DNA of 64,000 nt from Alkalihalophilus marmarensis DSM 21297 (GCF_000474275.2 NZ_ATAE01000009.1:24614-88613); one strand, 5' to 3'; counted from the stretch's first letter, positions 35,280 to 43,684 are shown. Translations and numbers: made by a program. The notes: a model not told the origin generated them from the letters alone.

Positions 35280-35466
35280 ATTGTATTTTTTCCTCTTGTT
35301 TATGCGTCAGTAAGAATGATAATTGAGCGCATTACTTGAGCTATTGCGCCGGTTGCCGGCTGAATCGCGTCGATTCAATGTAATTGCGCCAGTTCAAGGA
35401 GGATATGCGTATGTATCGGGTGGAATTGTATACATTCGGCAGGTAATTGCGTCGTGCACTAACAAG
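35280..35466 (+). repeat. Phased 9-unit element, copy D
   Basis: Units begin at 35280, 35301, 35322, 35343, 35364, 35383, 35404, 35425 and 35446, with steps exactly 21,21,21,21,19,21,21,21. Unit 4 is ATTGCGCCGGTTGCCGGC, and units 1 and 8 are ATTGTAT. It is between the phosphoesterase gene and the cntF terminator. Confidence 0.9.
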
Positions 35467-35496
35467 AAAAAACTGCCCCGCGCAGTACAGGGCAGC
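35467..35496 (-). terminator. Terminator of the cntABCDF operon
   Basis: On the minus strand CTGCCC pairs with GGGCAG around a GC-containing loop and is followed by TTTTTT, directly after the cntF stop. Confidence 0.88.
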
Positions 35497-36282
35497 TCAT
35501 GAAACACGGGCAGCTTGAATTAGTGATTTTGTATAAGGATGGCGTGCCTCATCATAAAGCTCATCCCGTTTAAAGGTGTCAACCATTTCCCCGTTCTTTA
35601 AGACGATCATTCTTGAGCATAAATAATACAAAGCACGAACATCATGGGAAATAAATAAGATTGACATATTGTGTTGATTTTGAAGTGCTTTTAGCAAGTC
35701 TAGAATCTGCTTTTGGACCGTGACGTCAAGGCTTGCTGTCGGTTCATCACAAACGAGTAAAGAAGGTTCTAAGCTGATAGCGCGTGCAATGCCGACTCGC
35801 TGTTTCTGTCCTCCGCTTAACTGATCAGGATACATCAGAGCCATTTCTTCTTTAAGCCCGACCATTTTCAAGAGGTCTCTTACGATTTGCTGCTCTCTTC
35901 TTTTTTTCGAAAAAGAAGAAACATCTGAATAAGAAGGAATGATATCAGGATAATTACTTAAAGGCTCCATGATTGACTGCTCTACTCGCAGTCTTGGATT
36001 AAGCGCACTCGTTGCATCTTGAAAAATCATTTGAACTTTTTTGCGGTAAGACGATATTAATTTGCGCTTTTTTCGATTTAAACTCTCACTGGCTAAAGTG
36101 ATTGTGCCGCTGGTAGCTGGCTCTATGCCGGAGATGATTTTTGCTAATGTACTTTTACCACTTCCGCTTTCTCCAAGGATCCCAATACTTTCCCCCTCTT
36201 GAATGGTAAAGGATATTTCTTTTAGAGCATGGACATTTTTATTATAGGTCTTTGAAATATTCCCTATCTCTACGTAGCTCAT
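35497..36282 (-). CDS. cntF: Metallophore ABC importer ATPase (CntF-like)
   Basis: 261 aa oligopeptide/nickel-type ATPase with Walker A GESGSGKSTLAK, signature LSGGQKQRVGIARAI, Walker B LLVCDEPTASLDV and switch FISHD. It is the second ATPase of the pair; its ATG overlaps the stop of cntD by 4 bp. Named CntF by position in a cntABCDF cluster beside the metallophore synthesis genes. By itself the sequence could equally be OppF/NikE. Confidence 0.85.
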   Translation of the reverse strand: MSYVEIGNISKTYNKNVHALKEISFTIQEGESIGILGESGSGKSTLAKIISGIEPATSGTITLASESLNRKKRKLISSYRKKVQMIFQDATSALNPRLRVEQSIMEPLSNYPDIIPSYSDVSSFSKKRREQQIVRDLLKMVGLKEEMALMYPDQLSGGQKQRVGIARAISLEPSLLVCDEPTASLDVTVQKQILDLLKALQNQHNMSILFISHDVRALYYLCSRMIVLKNGEMVDTFKRDELYDEARHPYTKSLIQAARVS

Positions 36283-37100
36283 AAATTCCCCACACTCCTT
36301 ATGTTGTGCTCAGTCTCATTTGGAGGAAGGGGCAAAATAGCTGAATTCAGTTGTTTCGTATAATGGTGCTGTGGTGACTCTTTGATCTTACTTGATGGCC
36401 CTTCTTCAAGAACTGTTCCTTCATTCATAATATAAATATAATCAGCTCTTTTGTAGGCTTGCGTCAGATCATGTGTTATATAAAGGACAGCACAGTTTGT
36501 TTGTTTTTGAACTCGTTCTAGATAATCTAATACAATTTCGCCGCTAATCATATCAAGGGCAGAAGTAGCTTCATCACATATTAGTAAAGAGGGTTTTAGC
36601 AACATCATACATGCAATGGCTGCTCGTTGGATTTGACCTCCGCTCAGTTGAAAAGGGTAACTATGATAGACTCTTTTAGCAGGTAGATTCATCTGATCCA
36701 AAACGAAAAGCACCTGATCCTTTGCCCTTTTTCGACTGATTTTCTCATGACTTCTAAGGGTTTCTACTATTTGACTGCCTACTTTAAGGTATGGTGTGAA
36801 GCTCCCGCGATAATCTTGGTGTATTAGGGCAATCTCTTTTCCTAGGAGGCCTCGCTTTTCTTTTAATGTCATTTCGGACATCGATTCTCCTTTAAACGTT
36901 ATCTTTCCAGACCTCTGAATAAGTCCTTGTGGAAGCAATCCCATGATTGATTTTGCAGTTAAACTTTTGCCGCTTCCGCTTTCTCCTATTAAGGCAACTG
37001 TTTCTCCTCTGTTAAGACATACATTTATCTTATTCAATAAAGTCTGTTTATTTGAAACACCTACGACCAAGTTTTCTATTTTAAGTAAAGCTGTGCTCAT
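36279..37100 (-). CDS. cntD: Metallophore ABC importer ATPase (CntD-like)
   Basis: 273 aa. Walker A GESGSGKSLTAKS, Q-loop IALIHQDYRGSF, signature LSGGQIQRAAIACML, Walker B LLICDEATSALD, switch YITHD. The Lys-Ser-Leu after Walker A and the Ala in DEATSALD are usual for OppD/NikD proteins. Overlaps cntC by 4 bp (ATGA) and cntF by 4 bp, so translation is coupled. Confidence 0.86.
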   Translation of the reverse strand: MSTALLKIENLVVGVSNKQTLLNKINVCLNRGETVALIGESGSGKSLTAKSIMGLLPQGLIQRSGKITFKGESMSEMTLKEKRGLLGKEIALIHQDYRGSFTPYLKVGSQIVETLRSHEKISRKRAKDQVLFVLDQMNLPAKRVYHSYPFQLSGGQIQRAAIACMMLLKPSLLICDEATSALDMISGEIVLDYLERVQKQTNCAVLYITHDLTQAYKRADYIYIMNEGTVLEEGPSSKIKESPQHHYTKQLNSAILPLPPNETEHNIRSVGNL

Positions 37101-37936
37101 CCTTTCTCCCTCCTAGAAAACTGATTGATTCCATCTCCTAATAAGTTGAAACATAACACGGTAAACATAATGGCAAGCCCTGGATATACCATTAATGCAG
37201 GATGTACTTGAAAATAAGCACGTCCATCATTTAGCATGGCGCCCCATTCAGGAATAGGTGGTTGAGCTCCAATACCGATATAGGATAAAGCTGAAATCAT
37301 TAAAATGACTTTACCAACATCAATAGCAGCCATGGATACAAGGTCAGAGGATATATGAGGGATAATGTGCATTCGAATGATTTTAAATGTTCCTGAATTT
37401 GCTGCCTTTGCAGCAGTGATGAAATCCTTCTCTTTTTCTGCTAAAACTAACCCTCTTACTACACGGGTGTATGTAATCCATTTTACTAAAATCAGAGCAA
37501 TGACGATATTAGTTAAGCTAGGACCGAGTATACCAGCTAAAGCGATCGCTAAAATAAAATCAGGGAAAATTAAAATTCCATCAACAATTCTCATGAAAAA
37601 TTGATCGATTCGACCACCAACATATCCTGATATCAAGCCTAAAGGTACGCCAATAATGAGAGATATAAGAATCGTAGCCAATCCTAAACCAATAGTAATT
37701 TTCGCACCATACAGCATTCTCGATAAGATATCCCGTCCCAATTGGTCTGTTCCAAGCCAGTTTACCATGGAGGAGGATTGAAGCCGGTTAGTCATATCAA
37801 TAGAGAAAGGATCATGTGGGACGAAGAAGGATCCTAATATGGTTATCGTTAGCAAGATTAAACTTAAACCAATTCCTATGAAAAGACCTAAGTTCCGTTT
37901 GATTGATGTCCTTGGTCTGTTCAGAAGTGCCTCCAT
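37097..37936 (-). CDS. cntC: Metallophore ABC importer permease (CntC-like)
   Basis: 279 aa with six predicted helices: an N-terminal OppC-type helix, the DPFSIDMTNRLQ...WLGTDQLGRDILSRMLYGA motif of DppC/NikC proteins, and the EAA-like loop VVRGLVLAEKEKDFITAAKA. Its ATG overlaps the cntB stop (TAATG) and follows AAGGAGG. Confidence 0.87.
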   Translation of the reverse strand: MEALLNRPRTSIKRNLGLFIGIGLSLILLTITILGSFFVPHDPFSIDMTNRLQSSSMVNWLGTDQLGRDILSRMLYGAKITIGLGLATILISLIIGVPLGLISGYVGGRIDQFFMRIVDGILIFPDFILAIALAGILGPSLTNIVIALILVKWITYTRVVRGLVLAEKEKDFITAAKAANSGTFKIIRMHIIPHISSDLVSMAAIDVGKVILMISALSYIGIGAQPPIPEWGAMLNDGRAYFQVHPALMVYPGLAIMFTVLCFNLLGDGINQFSRREKG

Positions 37937-38895
37937 TACAGTCCCTCCTTTCCATACCTAATTTGTGGATGTAAAACGGTATATAATATATCTACAATTA
38001 AATTAGCTGTGACAACTAAGATTCCTATGACTAGAATATAGCCTTGAATGACCGGATAATCTCTTTGCATGACAGCTTGCACAATTAACTCACCCATCCC
38101 TGGCCAGGAAAATAACACTTCGACGACAGTAATTCCTCCTAAAAGACTGCCAATACTAAGACCAAGCAATGTGACGATTGAAATAAGGCTCCCTCTTAAC
38201 ACATGAACAATGAGGATGCTGCTTCTTCTAACGCCTCTTGCTTCGGCAGCTTCAATATAGGGGCTTTTGAGTGTGTGGATTAGTCGTTCTCTGAGCAGGC
38301 GAATATACATGGGTGCCATCGCAATACCTAATGTGATGGAAGGTAAAATATAATGAGCAAATGTTCCACGACCCATAACGGGAAGAATCCCCATATGAAG
38401 AGAAAATAACTGGATTAACAGCAACCCAAGCCAAAAGCTTGGCATGGATGCACCGGCTAGAGCGATCAATCTGCTTAGCCTATCTGGCCATTTGTTTTCA
38501 TAGACCGCACCAAGCATCCCTAAAGGTAAAGCGATTATAAATAACATGACTATTCCCCCTGCTGCAAGGCCAATTGTTGCTGGGAGTCTGGAGGTGATCA
38601 TATCCATGACAGGGCGATTTGTAATTAATGAATCGCCTAAATCACCCCGTATCGCATTTGAGAGCCATTCTCGGTATTGAACAAGAATAGGTTGGTTAAA
38701 TCCATAAGCCTCTCTTAATTGTTGCTCTTCTTCTAGCGTGACACCCACATCATCCACTTTTAAAATGGTCCTTATCGGATCTCCTGGAGTGATCTTCATT
38801 AAAAGGAACGTAACGAAAGAAAGCACTAAAATCATAATGATAAATTGCAGCAGCCTTGAGCTTACTACTTTTCCTATTTGTTTCCACCAAGTCAC
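37936..38895 (-). CDS. cntB: Metallophore ABC importer permease (CntB-like)
   Basis: 319 aa. The start is set at the GTG 38893-38895, because AGAGGAAG lies 6-8 nt upstream; the TTG at 38916 has none. DppB/NikB family: FVTFLLMKITPGDPIRTIL at the start, the EAA loop YIEAAEARGVRRSSILIVHV, and the ending GYILVIGILVVTANLIVDILY. 68 bp, including a strong hairpin, separates it from cntA. Confidence 0.87.
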   Translation of the reverse strand: MTWWKQIGKVVSSRLLQFIIMILVLSFVTFLLMKITPGDPIRTILKVDDVGVTLEEEQQLREAYGFNQPILVQYREWLSNAIRGDLGDSLITNRPVMDMITSRLPATIGLAAGGIVMLFIIALPLGMLGAVYENKWPDRLSRLIALAGASMPSFWLGLLLIQLFSLHMGILPVMGRGTFAHYILPSITLGIAMAPMYIRLLRERLIHTLKSPYIEAAEARGVRRSSILIVHVLRGSLISIVTLLGLSIGSLLGGITVVEVLFSWPGMGELIVQAVMQRDYPVIQGYILVIGILVVTANLIVDILYTVLHPQIRYGKEGL

Positions 38896-38926
38896 ATCTT
38901 CACTTCCTCTCGACAAAAACAGAAAC

Positions 38927-38955
38927 AGTGAAAGTGCTTATTTCACACTTTCACT
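38927..38955 (-). promoter_or_regulatory. Intercistronic hairpin between cntA and cntB
   Basis: A perfect 10-bp stem (AGTGAAAGTG / CACTTTCACT) with a 9-nt loop is followed on the minus strand by GTTTCTGTTTTTG. It probably protects the cntA 3' end or partly terminates, so that the binding protein is made in excess of the transporter. Confidence 0.7.
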
Positions 38956-38963
38956 GCAAACGT

Positions 38964-40517
38964 TTATTCAACATCCAACGTGTTTGTAATTAAATAATAC
39001 TCTTCAGAACCCGGCTTCCAGTTCTTAACACGTTCATTGACTCCTACAATAATATGAGGATGAAGGAGGAATGAGTGAGGAACTTCTTCATGAATTACAC
39101 TAACAGCTTGTTTCTTCAATTCATTACGAGTTTCTGTGTCAGCCGTTATATTAATCTGATGAGTTAGTTCGTTTAGCTTTTCAATATTGATCTGCCCAGG
39201 GTTTAGTCCACCATTCGGCAAGTATGCTACATTTAAGAAGTAACCCCCATCTCCTCGTGGTGCAGTAAGATTGCTGTAAGTTGCAATGTCCCATTCATCT
39301 TGTTTTTCAAATAAATAGCTGTCAATATCTTCAATCGTTACAATATCAACCTTCACCCCTAGATTAGCAGCTTCAGCCTGGAAGTACTGTGCCATTAAAG
39401 GAAGCTCTGGTCTTCCTTGATACGTTGCAATGGTAAGTGAAAGTTCTTTTCCGTCTTTTTCAAGAGTTCCTTGATCATTTTTAGTATATCCTGCCTCTTC
39501 TAACAGAGTTTCTGCTTGTTCTGGATTATATTCAGTAGGCAGGTCATCTCCCGCAAAGGAAAATTCAGGTGTAAAGGGGCCGCTGGCAGCTGTTGCATGT
39601 TCGTTCATAATTTCTTCTACCATTACATCTCGGTTCACAATAAGGTCTAATGCTTTTCTGACTCTGTTATCTTGCAGCGATTCGGATGCTTGGTTGTAGA
39701 GCAAGAAATGTACTCGTAAGCTAGGCACGGATTCGACCCGATGCTCATTGCTTGATTCAATCGGATCCAGTGCTTCAGGAGGCAAATGGTAGGCAATATC
39801 TGCTTCACCCGACTGAAGACTTAATGCACGTACATTGGCATCAGAATTGAATTTTACTGTTACTTCACTAAGCTTAGCTGGTGTATCCCAATACTCTTCA
39901 TATCTTTCAAGGTTAATTTCACTCTCTGAAATGAAGCTTTTCACCTTAAAAGGACCTGTAGCAATTGGTTGTTCACTGATGTTATCAGCATCTGTCTTAA
40001 TAATCGATGCATTTGTATGTACTAGCTCACTAACAAATGCTGGATAAGGTTCTTCATTTGTAAATGTAACTTCCATACCATCCGCTTCGATCGAATCAAT
40101 TTTAAGTGCAGAAGCAACAGCAGCGTTTTCTTCTACAGCACGTTCAAATGAAGCCTTCACCGCGTCTGCATCAACAGGTGTGCCGTCATGAAACGTAACT
40201 CCCTCACGAATCGTGAATTTCCATGTCTTCTCATCGACCTGTTCGTACTCTTCAGCAAGCCACGGCTGGACCTCTAAATTTTCATCAATTTTTACTAGAG
40301 TTTCTGCAATTCCTGCACGAACTCCCATGAAATCTTGATGAGGATCAATGGATGAAGAGGCAAAGCTAAAAAGCATTGTTAACGATTTTCGTTCCTCTGA
40401 ATTTGTATCTGTGCTCGCATCACTTTCATTTGAGGATGTCTCCTCTCCCCCGCACGCAGATAAAAGTAATAAAATGAAGGACAGGAACAAGATTGAATGT
40501 AAACGTTTAATGCCCAT
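38964..40517 (-). CDS. cntA: Metallophore/nickel-type substrate-binding lipoprotein (CntA-like)
   Basis: 517 aa. Lipobox LLLLSACGGEE near residue 20, then a solute-binding protein family 5 fold (TFTIREGVTFHDGTPVDADAVKASFERAVEE, RVRKALDLIVNRDVMVEEI). In staphylopine-type systems CntA captures the metal-loaded opine. First gene of cntABCDF; a Zur-type box lies 20-40 bp before the ATG. Specific ligand is inferred from neighbours, since SBP-5 proteins also bind peptides and free nickel. Confidence 0.86.
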   Translation of the reverse strand: MGIKRLHSILFLSFILLLLSACGGEETSSNESDASTDTNSEERKSLTMLFSFASSSIDPHQDFMGVRAGIAETLVKIDENLEVQPWLAEEYEQVDEKTWKFTIREGVTFHDGTPVDADAVKASFERAVEENAAVASALKIDSIEADGMEVTFTNEEPYPAFVSELVHTNASIIKTDADNISEQPIATGPFKVKSFISESEINLERYEEYWDTPAKLSEVTVKFNSDANVRALSLQSGEADIAYHLPPEALDPIESSNEHRVESVPSLRVHFLLYNQASESLQDNRVRKALDLIVNRDVMVEEIMNEHATAASGPFTPEFSFAGDDLPTEYNPEQAETLLEEAGYTKNDQGTLEKDGKELSLTIATYQGRPELPLMAQYFQAEAANLGVKVDIVTIEDIDSYLFEKQDEWDIATYSNLTAPRGDGGYFLNVAYLPNGGLNPGQINIEKLNELTHQINITADTETRNELKKQAVSVIHEEVPHSFLLHPHIIVGVNERVKNWKPGSEEYYLITNTLDVE

Positions 40518-40539
40518 ATAAATCTCCCTTTCTCATATA

Positions 40540-40560
40540 TAATCGTAATCATTTCGATTT
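40540..40560 (-). promoter_or_regulatory. Zur-type operator upstream of cntA
   Basis: Arms AATCGTAAT and ATTTCGATT around a central C match the Zur consensus TCGTAATnATTACGA with one mismatch. On the minus strand TTTACA followed by a 17-bp spacer and TACGAT gives a weak promoter overlapped by it. No terminator separates it from the EamA gene, so read-through from cntLMI is also possible. Confidence 0.8.
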
Positions 40561-40608
40561 ACATTGTAAAACAATTCCTTACTTTTGTATATATCTATTA
40601 TGATTATT

Positions 40609-41466
40609 TTAAGCTGCTTTCTCTACCTTCTTTCCTTTTTTTCTTCTTGATAAAGCGATTGACCCTGCAATGATGCATGCTCCTCCAAGTAATGAGCCTA
40701 AGGATATGACTTCTCCCCAGAATAGAAATCCCCACAGCACATTAAAGAAAATGCCTATATATCTCACTACTTCTACGACCATCACATTTTCATGAGTAAA
40801 GGCACTTGTAAGAACAAATTGGCCAATTAATGAAACGACCCCAATCCCGATTAAAAAAACCCAACCAGTCAGTGATGGCATTACAAATTCTCCCCACATT
40901 AAAGGGATTGAGATGACTGTACCAGTTGCTAAAAAATAAAAAACGATCTCAAATTTATGGTGGCTTCTGCTTAAATAACGAATACTGGTTGCCGCAGCTG
41001 CTGCGAGCATCGCGCTGAGCACTCCTACTAAAGCATACAGAGTATAACTATCAAAGCTAAATGGGTCTAGCAGGAACACCGCACCAATAAGAAATAGAGG
41101 CATCCATAATATTACCTGCTTATTTACGCTCTCTTTTAAAAATACGATCGAGAAAATAAGCGCAAAAAATGGTGACATATGAGCTAGAATGCTAGCATCT
41201 CCTAATGGAATATGGGCTATCGTATAGAAATAAGCTAATAAATAAGCAGCACCCAGCGCCCCTCGAAGAAATAGCATTGGGATGCCTTTTCTAGAAAAGG
41301 CAACTTGATATTTCCACATAAGAAATAGGACAAGTATTGTTCCGATCAAACTTCTAAAGAATACTATTTCAGATACAGGTATTGTTTCACTCGCTGCTTT
41401 TACAAGTACATTCATAATACTGAATGTGAAAGCAGATAGGACAGCTAATATGATTCCGTTTTTCAT
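40609..41466 (-). CDS. cntI: EamA-family exporter, probable metallophore exporter (CntI-like)
   Basis: 285 aa, ten predicted helices in two EamA halves (FSIMNVLVKAASETIPVSEI, MLAAAAATSIRYLSRSHHKFE). In Pseudomonas the pseudopaline cluster uses an EamA protein, CntI, for export, whereas S. aureus uses the MFS protein CntE. Here the gene lies two bases after cntM, in one Zur-controlled unit, which makes export of the metallophore the likely task. EamA proteins are varied, so the substrate rests on context. Confidence 0.8.
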   Translation of the reverse strand: MKNGIILAVLSAFTFSIMNVLVKAASETIPVSEIVFFRSLIGTILVLFLMWKYQVAFSRKGIPMLFLRGALGAAYLLAYFYTIAHIPLGDASILAHMSPFFALIFSIVFLKESVNKQVILWMPLFLIGAVFLLDPFSFDSYTLYALVGVLSAMLAAAAATSIRYLSRSHHKFEIVFYFLATGTVISIPLMWGEFVMPSLTGWVFLIGIGVVSLIGQFVLTSAFTHENVMVVEVVRYIGIFFNVLWGFLFWGEVISLGSLLGGACIIAGSIALSRRKKGKKVEKAA

Positions 41467-41468
41467 TG

Positions 41469-42734
41469 TTAAACTCCTATCCCTCTTTGATGAAGCTGCT
41501 GATAAATGAGGGCAGTTTCTTGAATTAATTGGTTATACATGTGCTCTAGGTCTATTGTAGATATGTTCTTAAGCTTAGCCTGGCTGACATACTTTTCAAA
41601 TGTCTGCGTTAGTCTTTGTGCTGTCGGCATCTCCATTTCTAATGCTTCTCCTAGCATGACAAGCCGTTTGACTTTCATGTAATCTTCTAAAGGAATACGA
41701 GGAATAATCCAGTCCTCTCCTTGTTTAAAAATTCTATTTAACGGGACACGTGAAAAATCAAAATAGTGTCCATTTTGATCTGGTGAGGAAAATGGATCGA
41801 TTAATAAGCCTGTGTATCGTACAAAAAGGGCATATTCCTGCTCTTTTTGACTCATTGTCATGAAGCCATCAATCAGCTCACGTGGTAGAAGATATTCAGG
41901 AACCGGATAGTTGTCATCATTTAAAAAACGTATTAATTCAAGCGGATTCACTCCAAATGTACTTAAGAGTTCCGTTATCTCTTTCCAAAGCAGTACCATG
42001 TCTCTTGTGACTTGAGGAGTGAGAGGTCCTTCTGGGTATACTTTGTACATACTTTTATATGGGCCAGACCCAAAAAATATCTCATTTAATGCGAATGAAT
42101 TCATAAAGAACGGCGGATGAACGTATGTCGTAATACTTCTACTTTCTGAAGTTAAGGCATTCTCAGTTACTTCAGCATGAATACCGACTTGAGTAAATAT
42201 TTTTTTAAGCATTAAGATCGAGTCACTGACTTTTCCTTCACTTGAGCCTAAATAGATTTTATTCTTTACATTTTTTGTGATTGTCGTAAGCGTTTCATAA
42301 TCCTGCCATTTGGTCGCTGCGAAATAAGTAGACAAGCTAATTACGTCTGCTTTTTTATGTAATAAACGTTTAACAAGTGCATTGTCGCCAATGCCAGGAG
42401 ATAATAAAATGATTCGCTTTAAATGCGGGCAGTCACATTCATTCAGCTTTCTAGTCAGATCTGCATAGGCACTGTTAGGGGTGCAATAAATAATGGTATC
42501 CCAATCGTCGTTTAATCGAGTCATTTCAGTATCTAGCTCTGAAATTGAAGCTTTTCCTTGTAACATTGGAAACTCACTTTTCGTGATTTTGGCAGTGATT
42601 TCTCTTGATTTTAGTTTTGTGCGGCTGACTACATCAACCTGTTCAACTCCACTGTTCGTTAGAAGCACTGCGATCTGAGCAGCAGCTGGCCCCATTCCGG
42701 CCAATAGAACTTTTTTTATCTCGTGTGTATTCAT
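41469..42734 (-). CDS. cntM: Opine metallophore dehydrogenase (CntM family)
   Basis: 421 aa. N-terminal Rossmann region (VLLAGMGPAAAQIAVLL, residues about 9-25), the STYFAATKW block at 135-143, a conserved central TYVHPPFFMNSFALNEIF and the end LIDPFSSPDQNGHYFDFSRVP, all shared with staphylopine dehydrogenase. It should reductively join the CntL product to an alpha-keto acid using NAD(P)H. At the place of Asp150 of S. aureus CntM (STYLGDTR) there is Ala140 (STYFAATK). That residue is known to separate pyruvate users (Asp) from 2-oxoglutarate users (Ala), so 2-oxoglutarate is predicted. Its ATG overlaps the cntL stop by 4 bp. Confidence 0.92.
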   Translation of the reverse strand: MNTHEIKKVLLAGMGPAAAQIAVLLTNSGVEQVDVVSRTKLKSREITAKITKSEFPMLQGKASISELDTEMTRLNDDWDTIIYCTPNSAYADLTRKLNECDCPHLKRIILLSPGIGDNALVKRLLHKKADVISLSTYFAATKWQDYETLTTITKNVKNKIYLGSSEGKVSDSILMLKKIFTQVGIHAEVTENALTSESRSITTYVHPPFFMNSFALNEIFFGSGPYKSMYKVYPEGPLTPQVTRDMVLLWKEITELLSTFGVNPLELIRFLNDDNYPVPEYLLPRELIDGFMTMSQKEQEYALFVRYTGLLIDPFSSPDQNGHYFDFSRVPLNRIFKQGEDWIIPRIPLEDYMKVKRLVMLGEALEMEMPTAQRLTQTFEKYVSQAKLKNISTIDLEHMYNQLIQETALIYQQLHQRGIGV

Positions 42735-43558
42735 CGAATACCTCCTGCCACTTCTTTACTTGTCCATTGAATGAGTGCCGTATCATAAAAGAATCCCTTA
42801 TTCTCATGCTTAACTAATTTCCATAAGGGTGAAGCAAATTCATCTGAAGGATAATTAAATAAAGACTTTAGTCCGTCGCCATACCTTACAATAACTTGTG
42901 CTTCTGGATGTATGCAGTGTATCAATTCATTTATCAGCCGGTCCTTATCATATACTAAAGAAGCGATAATTACGTGTGTGAATTGATCACCATCTATTAG
43001 CTGTGAGACTCTATTATTTGAAAATGAAGCCTGTGCAGCGAGACCTAGCTTAGCTGTTGCTTGTTTGGCTAGTGGGATCGTCTCCTCATCAATATCAATG
43101 CACATCATTTTTGCTCCAGTATTTTTAGCAATAGTTAATGCTGACAATGGGAGCGCACCAGACCCTATAAAAAGAATATAGGATTGGTTGTTCATGCAAT
43201 AAGTGTCTATTTCTTCTTCAAGCTGTTCACTAAGACTGCTAAAATAGCTGCTTGATTCATAACCACCAGTAATCACCTCCTTAGATTCATATTTCTCGAG
43301 ATTGCAAATGGCTTTTACAGCTGATTCTCTAATAAGTTTTATTTGTTCCCTGATTTCTTGATCTCCGCCCCATTTCTGCCATAGCTTTTGATTGCGTGGG
43401 TTGATCACATACATAGAGAGCTCATCAATCTTATTGCGCAGAATTTCGTAACAATAAGTATCTTGCTCAGACATTTTACCTAATTCTTTAATTTGGAAAT
43501 CCAAAGATTTTAAGGACAAAAGAAATTCATACTTAGATTTATCCAATGACTTTTCCAC
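42731..43558 (-). CDS. cntL: Nicotianamine-synthase-like metallophore synthase (CntL)
   Basis: 275 aa. The second half is a SAM-binding Rossmann fold with the NAS signature ILFIGSGALPLSALTIAK and MMCIDIDEETIPLAKQA. CntL transfers one aminobutyrate from S-adenosylmethionine to the amino group of histidine. The first half is helical, as in other bacterial CntL. First gene of cntL-cntM-cntI, directly downstream of a perfect Zur box. No histidine racemase gene (cntK) is adjacent, which suggests use of L-histidine. Confidence 0.9.
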   Translation of the reverse strand: MEKSLDKSKYEFLLSLKSLDFQIKELGKMSEQDTYCYEILRNKIDELSMYVINPRNQKLWQKWGGDQEIREQIKLIRESAVKAICNLEKYESKEVITGGYESSSYFSSLSEQLEEEIDTYCMNNQSYILFIGSGALPLSALTIAKNTGAKMMCIDIDEETIPLAKQATAKLGLAAQASFSNNRVSQLIDGDQFTHVIIASLVYDKDRLINELIHCIHPEAQVIVRYGDGLKSLFNYPSDEFASPLWKLVKHENKGFFYDTALIQWTSKEVAGGIR

Positions 43559-43570
43559 CTCACCTTTTAT

Positions 43571-43622
43571 AAATCGTAATAATTACGATTTAAAGTGTAG
43601 AGGTTTTGGTAATTCTTGTCTA
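43571..43622 (-). promoter_or_regulatory. Zur box and promoter of cntLMI
   Basis: AAATCGTAAT at 43571-43580 and its exact reverse complement at 43582-43591 surround a central A, a perfect 10-1-10 palindrome matching the B. subtilis Zur box. On the minus strand TAGACA (43617-43622), 17 bp, TACACT (43594-43599) forms the promoter, with the box just past the -10, where bound Zur would block transcription. Confidence 0.92.
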
Positions 43623-43684
43623 TGAGTCAGATTAACTGAAATATATTGGTACTATTTTGATATAAATAGTATAATATTTACATT

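Noticed and set aside
3073..35466. CRISPR array for the 21-bp phased elements
   Set aside because: Repeats are degenerate and only about 8 bp, spacers are too short, no cas genes are near, and nine-unit copies recur at five places.
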